The notes: generated by a model not told the origin, from the sequence alone. DNA of 6,972 nucleotides from JAGTRP01 sp035255045 (GCA_035255045.1 DATFAA010000029.1:1-6972), one strand, 5' to 3'; shown: positions 1-6,528, counted from the first letter of the stretch. Numbers and translations are program-made.

Positions 1-13
1 AGCTGGGGGCGGC

Positions 14-1291
14 ATGAAAATCCTCGACCACGACGTTCCCCCGGCCGGCTCCGCCATCTCCTACGCCGGGCTCATCGAGAAGATCGAAATCCTGCGCTCC
101 ACCCTGCGCTGGTCCGCCCGGCTGGAGCGGCCGGAAATCGAGAAGCTGCTGCGGCAATTCACCGCCCTGCGGGACGAAGTGATGCAGCTCTCCCACAAGG
201 AACGATTCGTCAAGGCAGCGGCCGCCGAGACCGCGCCGGTGGAGCAGAGCGCGGGAGAACGCCGCCGGGCCCTCCTGCAGCGGGACTTCGTCTTCGAGGG
301 CACCTTCGGCGACAACCCGAGGCTCCTGGAGGCCCTGGAATTCGCCGAGAAGGCGGCTCCCACCGACCTGCCGGTGCTCATCGACGGGGAAAGCGGCACC
401 GGCAAGGAACTCATGGCCAAGGTCATCCACGCGAACGGCGTCCGGGCCGACCGGCCCTTCGTGTCGGTGAATTGCGGCGCCATCCCGGACAACCTCCTGG
501 AATCCGAGCTGTTCGGCCACCGCAAGGGCGCCTTCACGGGGGCGGTGAGCGACCGCAAGGGCAAGTTCGAAAGCGCCCACCGGGGCACCATCTTCCTGGA
601 CGAGATCGGCGAGCTGCCCCTGACCGGCCAGGTGAAGCTGCTGCGGGTGCTGGAGGCCCACGAGATCCAGCGGGTCGGCTCCGACGAGACCATTCCCGTG
701 GACGCCCGCATCGTCGCCGCCACCAACCGCAACCTGCGCAAGTTCTGCGAGGAGGGCCGGTTCCGGGAGGACCTCTTCTACCGCCTGAGCGTCATCCACC
801 TGACCCTGCCGCCCCTGCGCGACAGGAAGGACGAGATTCCGCTGCTGGTGGCCTATTTCGGCGACGAGGCGGCGGAAGCCCTGCACCGGCGCCCGGTGCA
901 GACGACGCCGCGGCTGCGGGATTTCCTGCTCAATTACGGCTATCCGGGCAATATCCGGGAGCTGAAGAACCTCATCTACCGCATCTCCTGCCTGGCCGGC
1001 GAGACCGCCGACCTGGAGCACCTGCCCGAAGCCATCCGCCCGAAGGCGCCGGCCTGGTCGGCGGCGGCCCGGGGCGCCGCCGAGGCGGCGACGCCGAAGT
1101 CCCTCCTGGATGCCAAGCGGGCGGCCAGCGACGAGGCGGAGAAGCTATACCTGGAGCAGGGCCTCCAGGAAGTCGGCGGGACGGTGGCGGAACTGGCCCG
1201 GCGCTGGGACATGAACCGCTCCCACCTGCAGACCCTGCTCAAGAAGCATGGGATTCATTCGAAGGAGTTCCGGAAGAAGGGGGCGGGGTGA
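14..1291 (+). CDS. Sigma-54-dependent transcriptional activator without a recognised sensor domain
   Basis: Bacterial enhancer-binding protein, 425 residues; it should remodel sigma-54 RNA polymerase by ATP hydrolysis. Visible motifs: Walker A GESGTGKE (125-132), sigma-54 contact loop GAFTGA (172-177), Walker B GTIFLDEIGE (191-200), sensor I AATNRN (235-240), arginine-finger region GRFREDLFYR (248-257) and sensor II GNIRELKN (312-319). A Fis-like helix-turn-helix occupies about 385-414. The first ~90 residues are helical and charged, with no receiver, GAF or PAS motif that I can see, so the input signal is unknown. The start at 14 follows a G-rich stretch rather than a clean ribosome binding site, and no in-frame stop lies between it and the window edge, so the true start could be upstream. 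The AAA+ core is intact. No -24/-12 promoter was found in the window, so its targets are not evident. Confidence 0.93.
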   Translation: MKILDHDVPPAGSAISYAGLIEKIEILRSTLRWSARLERPEIEKLLRQFTALRDEVMQLSHKERFVKAAAAETAPVEQSAGERRRALLQRDFVFEGTFGDNPRLLEALEFAEKAAPTDLPVLIDGESGTGKELMAKVIHANGVRADRPFVSVNCGAIPDNLLESELFGHRKGAFTGAVSDRKGKFESAHRGTIFLDEIGELPLTGQVKLLRVLEAHEIQRVGSDETIPVDARIVAATNRNLRKFCEEGRFREDLFYRLSVIHLTLPPLRDRKDEIPLLVAYFGDEAAEALHRRPVQTTPRLRDFLLNYGYPGNIRELKNLIYRISCLAGETADLEHLPEAIRPKAPAWSAAARGAAEAATPKSLLDAKRAASDEAEKLYLEQGLQEVGGTVAELARRWDMNRSHLQTLLKKHGIHSKEFRKKGAG

Positions 1292-1327
1292 GGCTCGGCT
1301 ACGTCGTAACCGGCGGTCTCTACAGGA

Positions 1328-1370
1328 TTGAACTTACGCAGCCCGGGGGCTATCTATGTAGCCAGTTCAA
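1328..1370. repeat. Nested inverted repeat upstream of the small ORF
   Basis: TTGAACT (1328-1334) is the exact reverse complement of AGTTCAA (1364-1370). Inside it, GGCTA (1348-1352) pairs with TAGCC (1359-1363) around a six-base loop, and the two right-hand arms are directly adjacent. As RNA this gives a two-tier hairpin with a 13-base bulge on the 5' side. It ends 9 bases before the Shine-Dalgarno sequence of the ORF at 1390, so it could be a leader structure or an operator. It lacks the T-run of a terminator. Confidence 0.5.
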
Positions 1371-1389
1371 CACTCACTGGAGCAGCCCC

Positions 1390-1608
1390 ATGCTGATTTC
1401 CCGCGCACAACGCACGATTGCAGCCGACGCCGTCCTGGCCGAGGCAGGGTTGTCCGATCCCCAGGAGGTCGCCCGGCTCGCCACAGTCCTCTGGGACGGC
1501 TGGCGCGTCATCATGCACATTCGGTTCGACGCGATGATCACCTGCGACTGGCAGTCCCTGCAGGACCGGAATGGCCTGCCGCCGGCGAATCGCGACCGCC
1601 GGCGGTGA
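1390..1608 (+). CDS. Small protein of unknown function (72 aa)
   Basis: I do not recognise this protein. The ATG at 1390 has a good ribosome binding site (GGAG at 1379-1382, 7-base spacing). Third positions are mostly G or C, as in neighbouring genes. The N-terminal half looks helical (L-A-E-A-G-L-S-D-P-Q-E-V-A-R-L), the middle is rich in Trp, Ile and Met, and the tail is basic (N-R-D-R-R-R). There is no signal peptide or obvious membrane segment. The basic tail is encoded by one arm of a perfect GC hairpin at 1579-1605, so the 3' end may be constrained by RNA structure rather than protein. Competing minus-strand frames across 1354-1862 lack similar start signals. It may be a real small protein or a chance ORF in a structured spacer. 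Confidence 0.5.
   Translation: MLISRAQRTIAADAVLAEAGLSDPQEVARLATVLWDGWRVIMHIRFDAMITCDWQSLQDRNGLPPANRDRRR
1579..1605. repeat. Perfect 9-bp GC hairpin ending at a stop codon
   Basis: CCGCCGGCG (1579-1587) is the exact reverse complement of CGCCGGCGG (1597-1605), with a nine-base loop. The right arm abuts the TGA (1606-1608) of the 72-residue ORF. It is very stable as RNA but has no following T-run, so a 3'-end stabiliser or processing element is as likely as a terminator. Confidence 0.5.
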
Positions 1609-1743
1609 ATGGAAGCCGGCATCCCGATTTCCGCCAGCCTCGCGCGGTAGTCCGCCGGATTTCTTCCCCATCCAGGCTGTCCACCGAATGGGGTTTCTCT
1701 ACCGCAAGTAGCAGCCCGTACCAGCCAACGGAGGATCGGGAAG

Positions 1744-2277
1744 ATGAACAAGCACTGGCACTGGCCCGTCTTCATCAGCATGTTGCTGTCAGGTGCCGCC
1801 CATGCCGAGGCACCGCCCACACCGGGTTCCGTAGCCCCCGCCTTCGTCCTGCCCGATGCCAACGGGAAGCCGAGGTCCCTCTCCGAGTGGAAGGGAAAAT
1901 GGGTCGTGCTCTATTTCTACCCCAAGGACAACACCCCGGGCTGTACGACGGAAGCGATCAATTTCCGGGACAGCCAGCCCCAGCTGAAGGAGTTGAACGC
2001 CCAGGTGGTCGGCGTGAGCGTCGATACGGAGAACTCCCACCGGGACTTTGCCGAGGACAAGCGCCTGCCGTTCCCGCTTCTTTCCGACCGGAGCGGAGAG
2101 GTATCCCAGCGCTTCGGCGCCTATTCCAACTGGGGCGTGATCAAGTTCGCCAAGCGCTACACCTTCCTCATCGATCCCGACGGCAGGGTCGCCAAGGTGT
2201 ACCAGCAGGTGGATGCCGGAAAGCATGCCGGCGAGGTCATCGCCGACTTGAAATCCCTGGCCGCAAAACAGCCTTGA
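1744..2277 (+). CDS. Exported PrxQ/Bcp-type peroxiredoxin with a single cysteine
   Basis: AhpC/TSA-fold thiol peroxidase, 177 residues, expected to reduce peroxides in the periplasm. Residues 1-21 look like a Sec signal peptide (short basic start, hydrophobic stretch, A-H-A then E). The catalytic site is in FYPKDNTPGCTTEA (58-71), with peroxidatic Cys67 and the conserved Thr64-Pro65; Arg138 in KRYTFLID is the likely active-site arginine. Family members such as E. coli Bcp usually have a resolving cysteine five residues later. Here that position is Ile72, and Cys67 is the only cysteine, so it should work as a 1-Cys enzyme needing an external thiol. The start is fixed by GGAGG at 1730-1734, nine bases upstream of the ATG. 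A terminator follows at 2288. Confidence 0.92.
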   Translation: MNKHWHWPVFISMLLSGAAHAEAPPTPGSVAPAFVLPDANGKPRSLSEWKGKWVVLYFYPKDNTPGCTTEAINFRDSQPQLKELNAQVVGVSVDTENSHRDFAEDKRLPFPLLSDRSGEVSQRFGAYSNWGVIKFAKRYTFLIDPDGRVAKVYQQVDAGKHAGEVIADLKSLAAKQP

Positions 2278-2287
2278 CCGCGAAAGC

Positions 2288-2317
2288 GGGCGCCGTGGAG
2301 AGCGGCGCCCTTGATTT
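2288..2317 (+). terminator. Intrinsic terminator after the peroxiredoxin gene
   Basis: GGGCGCCG (2288-2295) pairs perfectly with CGGCGCCC (2303-2310) around a seven-base loop and is followed by TTGATTT. It starts 10 bases after the stop codon at 2277. A second, weaker inverted repeat (CCGGCG at 2324-2329, CGCCGG at 2338-2343) lies between it and the convergent ycaO and may serve the opposite strand. Confidence 0.75.
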
Positions 2318-2397
2318 ACCTGACCGGCGTCATCAGCCGCCGGCCAGGTAGCACGTCTCTCCGGCCATGCCGGTGCCCGGACGGGCCGTTTTCCCTC

Positions 2398-4122
2398 TCA
2401 GGCCGCGGCCGCAGCCGGGTGGGCCTTGGCGTATTCGGCGAGCAGGCGCTGGTGCAGTTGGCAGCCATGGAGACCCAGGCCGGGCGAGGCGAGGCCGAAG
2501 AAGCGGACTTCGCGGTCGATCAGGTCGGTGGCCATGTCCAGGGTTTCGTCGCCGTACAGGCTGACCAGCGCCGCTTCGTGGGCGTTCGGATCTTCCATTT
2601 CGAGCAGGGTGGCGATGCACTGGTAGGTGCGGCGGCGGCCGGCGTCGAGCTGTTCGAACTGGCGCACCCATTCGCAGCCTTCGAGAATGGCGTCGGTGTC
2701 GCCAATGGCCAGCGCCAGCAGGGTCTTCAGCTCGCCGACCCGCAGATCGGCCCACAGTGACCCGGCATCCGGGGCGAGGCCGATCAGCGCGGCAACCGGC
2801 CGCTCGTCGGCGAGACTCATTTCATTGAGGGTGTCGAGCAGCTGGCGGCATTCTGCGTCATCGAGCTGCGCCAGGTGGAGGATGGCGGGGCGGACGACGG
2901 CGCCGTTGCTGTTGTTCTCCCATTCCAGGTCATCGACCGGATAGATTTCCGACATGCCGGGAACCAGGATGCGGCAGGCATAGACGCCGAGATGGTCGAA
3001 ATCGGCGACGTAGATGTCGTGGCCGTCGGCGTGGATGCGCTCGCACAACCAGGCGTAGTCGTCGGCGGTGGTCGAGGTGAAATTCCAGTCGGCGAATTCG
3101 AAGTCCGGGGTGTCGCTGAAGAAATTCCAATGGACGATGCCGCTCGAGTCCACAAAGTGGATTTCGATATTGGGCGCGCTCGCCACCTCGTCCAGATCGA
3201 ATCCCGGGGGCGGGAAGCCGTCGAGGGCCTCGAGGGCGCGGCCCTGCAGCAGTTCGGTGAGCGCCCGCTCGAGGGCGATCTCGAAGCGCGGATGGGCGCC
3301 GAAACTGGCGAAGACCCCCTGATCCCGCGGGTTCAGCATGGTCACGCACATCACCGGGTAGCGGCCACCCAGGGAGGCGTCCTTGACCAGGATGCCGAAG
3401 CCGGCGTCGCGCAGGCCCTGGATGCCGGCGGCGATGGCCGGGTAACGGGCGATGACTTCTTCCGGCACGTCCGGCAGGCACAGCCCCTCGGCGATCACCT
3501 TGAACTTGACGTGGCGCTCGATGATTTCCGACAGTGCCTGGGCCCGGGCCTCGGCCTGGGTATTGCCGGCCGACATGCCATTGCTGACGTACAGGTTGCT
3601 GATGATGTTGACGGGGAAGAAGACCTCGGCCCCGTCCCGCTGGCGGACATAGGGAATGGCGCAGATGCCGCGCTCGTAATTGCCGGTGTTCATGTCGATC
3701 AGCGCCTCGGCCGGGATGCTGCCTTCCGGGTTGTAGAAGGCGTGCAATTCCGGCGTCAGCAGTTCGGCCGGCCAGGCGGAGTCGGCCACGGCAAACCAGC
3801 GCTCTCGGGGGTAATGGGCGAAGGCGCGATTGGCGATGCTGTCGCCCAGGTAATAGTGGTTCCAGAAATAATTGCAGGACAGGCGCTCGAAAAACTCGCC
3901 CAGCGCGCTGGCATGGGCGGCCAGCTTGGTGGCGCCCTTGCCGTTGGTGAACATCAGGTGGCAGTCGCGGTTGCGCACATGCACGGACCAGACGTTATCG
4001 ACCGGGTTGAGCCACGAGCATTCCTCGAGCTGGAAACCGCTGCCGGCAAGGGTGGCCTGCATGCGGGAGATGGAGTGTTCGAGGGAGGCATCCTTGCCCG
4101 GTATGAAATGTTCGTCTTGCAT
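2398..4122 (-). CDS. ycaO: YcaO-type ATP-dependent protein linked to S12 methylthiolation
   Basis: Full-length YcaO-domain protein (574 residues), collinear from end to end with the E. coli YcaO sequence as I remember it, including the start (F-I-P-G-K-D-A), S-W-L-N-P, L-Y-V-S-N-G-M-S-A-G-N-T and V-Y-A-C-R. ATP/Mg-binding residues of the fold are present: S72, E76 and E79 in SALGEFFER; E199, E202 and R203 in SEIIERHVK; R286 and E290 in LERALTELLQGR. The region after about 410 is the helical, TPR-like extension of this subgroup. E. coli YcaO is reported to assist RimO in beta-methylthiolation of ribosomal protein S12, and that is the best prediction here. The Pro-rich C-terminus of azoline-forming YcaO enzymes is absent; this one ends in poly-Ala. 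The ribosome binding site is weak (GGA ahead of the ATG at 4122). It converges on the peroxiredoxin gene to its left. Confidence 0.95.
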   Translation of the reverse strand: MQDEHFIPGKDASLEHSISRMQATLAGSGFQLEECSWLNPVDNVWSVHVRNRDCHLMFTNGKGATKLAAHASALGEFFERLSCNYFWNHYYLGDSIANRAFAHYPRERWFAVADSAWPAELLTPELHAFYNPEGSIPAEALIDMNTGNYERGICAIPYVRQRDGAEVFFPVNIISNLYVSNGMSAGNTQAEARAQALSEIIERHVKFKVIAEGLCLPDVPEEVIARYPAIAAGIQGLRDAGFGILVKDASLGGRYPVMCVTMLNPRDQGVFASFGAHPRFEIALERALTELLQGRALEALDGFPPPGFDLDEVASAPNIEIHFVDSSGIVHWNFFSDTPDFEFADWNFTSTTADDYAWLCERIHADGHDIYVADFDHLGVYACRILVPGMSEIYPVDDLEWENNSNGAVVRPAILHLAQLDDAECRQLLDTLNEMSLADERPVAALIGLAPDAGSLWADLRVGELKTLLALAIGDTDAILEGCEWVRQFEQLDAGRRRTYQCIATLLEMEDPNAHEAALVSLYGDETLDMATDLIDREVRFFGLASPGLGLHGCQLHQRLLAEYAKAHPAAAAA

Positions 4123-4164
4123 GGTGTGTTCCGTCTTATCGTCGAGGGCGGACGATAGCGGCCG

Positions 4165-4190
4165 AAAACCGGCGGCTTTTCGTCAGCCGC
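4165..4190 (-). terminator. Possible terminator between the 106-aa gene and ycaO
   Basis: GCGGCT (4172-4177) and AGCCGC (4185-4190) form a six-bp stem around a seven-base loop. On the minus strand the hairpin is followed, after three bases, by four T (4168 to 4165). It would end transcripts from the gene at 4363-4683 and leave only about 40 bases for a separate ycaO promoter, so it could instead attenuate read-through. The T-run is short. The rest of 4123-4362 holds no gene I can support. Confidence 0.35.
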
Positions 4191-4362
4191 GCAGTTTAAG
4201 GCTTACCAGCAAGAGCAGGGGGCCAAATTTCCTCAACGGGTCATTCGAGATCACGACTTCCGGAGTTTCGTCCACGCCATGATCGTCGCGTGGCCGTCGA
4301 TGCCTGCCTGGCGGACCTGGGCGCTGCCGGGGCCTCCGCCGGGTCGGCGAAGGGGCGCGGGC

Positions 4363-4683
4363 CTACAGGCCGAGCTTCCTCTTCGCCCACTCTTCCCCCG
4401 CCGCCCCCAGCAGGGTCTGCCAGCTGTCGAAACCGGAGACGGAGCGGATGAACTGGTCCCACTCCTTTTCCGGCAGGGCCGCGAAATCCTCCTGGGTCTC
4501 GACCTTGAAGCCGCTGGCCGCGAACAGCTCGTCCAGGCTCTTGAAGCGGGTGTGCCGGGAGACGAAAGCATCGGTGACCAGTTCCGGCAGGGCGACGCCA
4601 TCCTCGTCGTCGAGGTCCTGGAATCTCTCGGCGAGTTGGTCGAGCCGGCTCTGCAAATCATCGAAATTGGCGGCATTGGACAT
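4363..4683 (-). CDS. Small acidic protein of unknown function (106 aa)
   Basis: I do not recognise a named family. The chosen start (ATG at 4683) has AGGA seven bases upstream. An in-frame start up to 4788 would add a basic N-terminus running through the AT-rich intergenic region with no ribosome binding site, and was rejected. Residues 7-25 form a probable amphipathic or coiled-coil helix (F-D-D-L-Q-S-R-L-D-Q-L), followed by an acidic turn (D-L-D-D-E-D). Residues 40-106 contain two similar aromatic/acidic blocks: F-V-S-R-H-T-R-F-K-S-L-D-E-L and F-I-R-S-V-S-G-F-D-S-W-Q-T-L. Each has the pattern F-[VI]-x-R-x-x-x-F-x-S-[LW]-x-x-L, suggesting an internal duplication. It has no signal peptide, membrane segment or cysteine, so it is probably cytosolic. 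It is divergent from the second peroxiredoxin gene across a 152-base spacer. Confidence 0.8.
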   Translation of the reverse strand: MSNAANFDDLQSRLDQLAERFQDLDDEDGVALPELVTDAFVSRHTRFKSLDELFAASGFKVETQEDFAALPEKEWDQFIRSVSGFDSWQTLLGAAGEEWAKRKLGL

Positions 4684-4699
4684 CGATATTCCTTTCATC

Positions 4700-4740
4700 G
4701 GCGGTCGGGTATATAAGCGGGTTCTCATAAAACTATAGCA
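4700..4740. promoter_or_regulatory. AT-rich island in a divergent intergenic region
   Basis: In otherwise GC-rich DNA, the spacer between the divergent genes starting at 4683 (minus) and 4836 (plus) contains TATATAAG and AAAACTATAG. These give -10-like hexamers on both strands, but I could not pair them with a convincing -35 at proper spacing. A shared divergent promoter is plausible by position only. Confidence 0.3.
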
Positions 4741-4835
4741 TGGCGGGGCGACGGGCCGGCTTACCCGTCGTTGCCGTCGAGAAACCATCGCCCCGCCCGG
4801 AAGTCTCTAGCCCTATAGCCCGGAAAGGACTCGAC

Positions 4836-5483
4836 ATGGCTCGTCTATTGCTCGGCTGCCTGCTGCTGTGCGCGCTGGCGTCTCCCGGCATGGCCGCCCT
4901 TTCGGAGGGCGATGGGGCGCCGGATTTCCAGGCCCAGGCGTCCCTCGCCGGCAAGGCCTTCAACTTCTCCCTCAAGGAGGCCCTGAAGAAGGGGCCGGTG
5001 GTCGTCTATTTCTTCCCGGCCGCCTATACCGGCACCTGCAACATTCAGGCCCACGAGTTCGCCGCCAATTACGAGAAATTCGTCGCCGCCGGGGCCACGG
5101 TGGTGGGGGTTTCCCTGGACAGCATCACCCGCCTCAATGCCTTCTCCGCCGACCCGGACTCCTGTGCCGGCAAGGTGGCGGTGGCTTCCGACAGCGACGG
5201 CAGGATTTCCAAGTCCTACGGCCTGCGGGTCGAGCAGCCGCCCCCCGGCGTCACCGACACCCAGGGCTATGCCATCGAACACGGGCTGGTCGAGCAGGTG
5301 ACCTTCGTGGTCACTGCCGACGGCAAGATCGCCGCCACCATCCGGGGCGACTCCCCGAGTTCCAACGTCGCCAAGGCCCTGGAAGCCGTGCAGCGCGTCG
5401 CCGCCAAGCAGGTCACCCGGGCGCCCGGGGACAGCCGGCGCTACAGGAAGACGGGATTGACGATGGTCTTGTCGAGGTTCTGA
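4836..5483 (+). CDS. Exported peroxiredoxin (AhpC/TSA family), second subtype
   Basis: Thioredoxin-fold peroxidase, 215 residues. The start at 4836 is supported by AAGGA at 4825-4829 with six-base spacing, and it begins exactly at a Sec-type signal peptide (M-A-R-L-L-L-G-C-L-L-L-C-A-L-A-S-P-G-M-A, cut near residue 20). A longer in-frame start at 4740 has no ribosome binding site. The peroxidatic motif is FFPAAYTGTCNIQAHEF, with Cys68 and Thr65. Cys110 (D-P-D-S-C-A-G-K) lies far from Cys68 and could be the resolving cysteine, unlike the 1-Cys enzyme at 1744. The fold continues through F-V-V-T-A-D-G-K-I. The last ~20 residues are basic and unlike the family, and the final 43 bases overlap the convergent phosphatase gene, which suggests loss of an earlier stop. 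Probable role: peroxide removal in the periplasm. Confidence 0.9.
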   Translation: MARLLLGCLLLCALASPGMAALSEGDGAPDFQAQASLAGKAFNFSLKEALKKGPVVVYFFPAAYTGTCNIQAHEFAANYEKFVAAGATVVGVSLDSITRLNAFSADPDSCAGKVAVASDSDGRISKSYGLRVEQPPPGVTDTQGYAIEHGLVEQVTFVVTADGKIAATIRGDSPSSNVAKALEAVQRVAAKQVTRAPGDSRRYRKTGLTMVLSRF

Positions 5484-6214
5484 ACATCCTCGGCCCGCAC
5501 CACCACCACCGAGATATTGTCCCGGCCGCCATGCTTGAGGGCGAGGTCCATCAGGACTTCCGCCGCCTGCCCGCAGTCGCCGCCGGCCAGGGCGGCGGCC
5601 ATCTGCTCCGCCCCCACCTCGTTGCTGAGTCCGTCACTGCACAGGAGGAAGATGTCGCCGTCGTTCACCTCCAGGGTTTCTTCGTCGACCTCCAGCAGGT
5701 CGTCGGCGCCGACGGCGCGGGTGATGAGGTTGCGCAGGGGATGGTCGGCGGCCTCCTCGGGGCTCAGCGCCCCCCGGGCCAGCAGTTCCTCCACCTGGCT
5801 ATGGTCCCGGGTGAGCTGGGTGAGCTGGCCGGCCCGGTAGAGGTAGATGCGGCTGTCCCCGGCCCACAGGCAGACACAGCGGCCTTCCCAGGCGAGCAGG
5901 ACCACCGCCGTGCTGCCGATGATGCGCACATCCCGCAGGGCGGCCTCGGCCCGCAGCTGCCGGTTCACCGCCTGCAGCCGCTCCCAGGCCGCCGCGGCCA
6001 GTTCGGCCAGGCTGCCGGCCGGGAGCAGGGCGCCCAGGGCGTCCACCACGGTGCGGCTGGCCAGGGCGCCCAGGGCGTGGCCCCCCATGCCGTCGGCGAC
6101 GGCCCACAGGCCGATCTCCGGCCGCTCCAGGCAGGCGTCCTCATTCACCTCCCGGACCAGGCCCGGGTGGCAGCGAGAGGCGGATGTCCAGCGGAACGGC
6201 CCGGCGCCGGCCAC
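5441..6214 (-). CDS. PP2C-type serine/threonine protein phosphatase
   Basis: PPM/PP2C metal-dependent phosphatase, 257 residues, single catalytic domain with no transmembrane segment, so probably cytosolic. Motifs in order: VREVNEDA (20-27), VADGMGGHALG (39-49), GSTAVVLL (100-107), WAGDSRIYLYR (117-127), LTRDHS (134-139), ITRAVG (164-169), LLCSDGLS (190-197) and GGRDNISVVVV (229-239). The acidic metal ligands expected in this family are present (D26, D41, D194, D232). The start is GTG at 6214, preceded by a GGGGAAG ribosome binding site, 20 bases after the stop of the 97-residue peptide gene, so the two are probably co-transcribed. Bacterial PP2Cs usually reverse Hanks-type kinases or act in partner-switching cascades; no kinase is in the window. 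The 3' end overlaps the peroxiredoxin gene by 43 bases on the opposite strand. Confidence 0.94.
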   Translation of the reverse strand: MAGAGPFRWTSASRCHPGLVREVNEDACLERPEIGLWAVADGMGGHALGALASRTVVDALGALLPAGSLAELAAAAWERLQAVNRQLRAEAALRDVRIIGSTAVVLLAWEGRCVCLWAGDSRIYLYRAGQLTQLTRDHSQVEELLARGALSPEEAADHPLRNLITRAVGADDLLEVDEETLEVNDGDIFLLCSDGLSNEVGAEQMAAALAGGDCGQAAEVLMDLALKHGGRDNISVVVVRAEDVQNLDKTIVNPVFL

Positions 6215-6228
6215 GGCAGCTTCCCCGG

Positions 6229-6243
6229 CCCCGTCTAGCGGGG
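6229..6243 (-). repeat. Short hairpin across the peptide stop codon
   Basis: CCCCG (6229-6233) and CGGGG (6239-6243) form a five-bp stem around TCTAG, which holds the stop codon of the 97-residue peptide gene. It sits just upstream of the phosphatase ribosome binding site, so it could tune the ratio of the two products. The stem is short and chance is possible in DNA this GC-rich. Confidence 0.3.
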
Positions 6244-6528
6244 AGGTTGCAGCTTGCTGTTGGCGCTCTGCTGGTCGAGGGCGACGCTGATGACCGAGCC
6301 GGCCGCGCTGTTATTGATGTCCACCACCTGGATCTGGTTGATGATCTGGTCGGCGTAGAAATTGTTGACCTCCACGAAGCTGCCGCCGGAAGCGAAGCTC
6401 CTTTCGCCGGGGACGTAGGGCCGGATCCAGCCGAAGACCCATGGCGCGCCTCCGCCCCGGATGGCGGACATGGCCCTGCGGTCGAGCTCGTGGTTCATGG
6501 GGAGGTCGTTGATGGTGATGGCGGCCAT
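6235..6528 (-). CDS. Double-glycine-leader peptide, 97 aa, with Asn/Gln/Val-rich C-terminal half
   Basis: Small protein of unknown function. The ATG at 6528 has GGAG seven bases upstream. Residues 1-26 form a leader with I-T-I-N-D-L-P, E-L-D-R-R-A-M-S-A-I and G-G, matching the peptide encoded next door. That pattern resembles the leader of exported bacteriocin-type peptides cut after Gly-Gly by C39 peptidases, or the recognition leader of modified peptides. After it come an aromatic stretch (A-P-W-V-F-G-W-I-R-P-Y), a Gly/Ser linker, and from about 52 to 90 an alternation of Val/Ile with Asn, Gln, Asp and Ser (for example Q-I-I-N-Q-I-Q-V-V-D-I-N-N) suggesting beta structure. There is no cysteine, Sec signal or membrane helix. 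It lies 32 bases after the 65-residue gene and 20 before the phosphatase gene. Confidence 0.82.
   Translation of the reverse strand: MAAITINDLPMNHELDRRAMSAIRGGGAPWVFGWIRPYVPGERSFASGGSFVEVNNFYADQIINQIQVVDINNSAAGSVISVALDQQSANSKLQPPR

Noticed and set aside
1551..1565. TGGCAG...TGCA as a sigma-54 promoter
   Set aside because: The spacing between the GG and GC elements is two bases too short, and it lies inside an ORF.
1354..1862. Minus-strand frames over the 1292-1743 spacer
   Set aside because: They run into the peroxiredoxin gene, have no ribosome binding site, and show no recognisable protein features.
2361..2394. GC-rich inverted repeats followed by TTTT on the plus strand downstream of the first peroxiredoxin
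   Set aside because: The stems are only four or five bp and compete with each other. The better terminator is already at 2288-2317.
2875..4158. Long open frame on the plus strand opposite ycaO (427 codons)
   Set aside because: It is a mirror of the ycaO codon pattern in GC-rich DNA. The minus-strand product is an end-to-end match to a known family.
4740..4835. N-terminal extension of the second peroxiredoxin from an ATG at 4740
   Set aside because: There is no ribosome binding site, and it would bury the clear signal peptide that begins at the ATG at 4836.
4868..6238. 456-codon open frame on the plus strand across the peroxiredoxin and phosphatase genes
   Set aside because: Its composition is low-complexity Pro, Arg and Gly, and it spans two unrelated genes with intact motifs in other frames.
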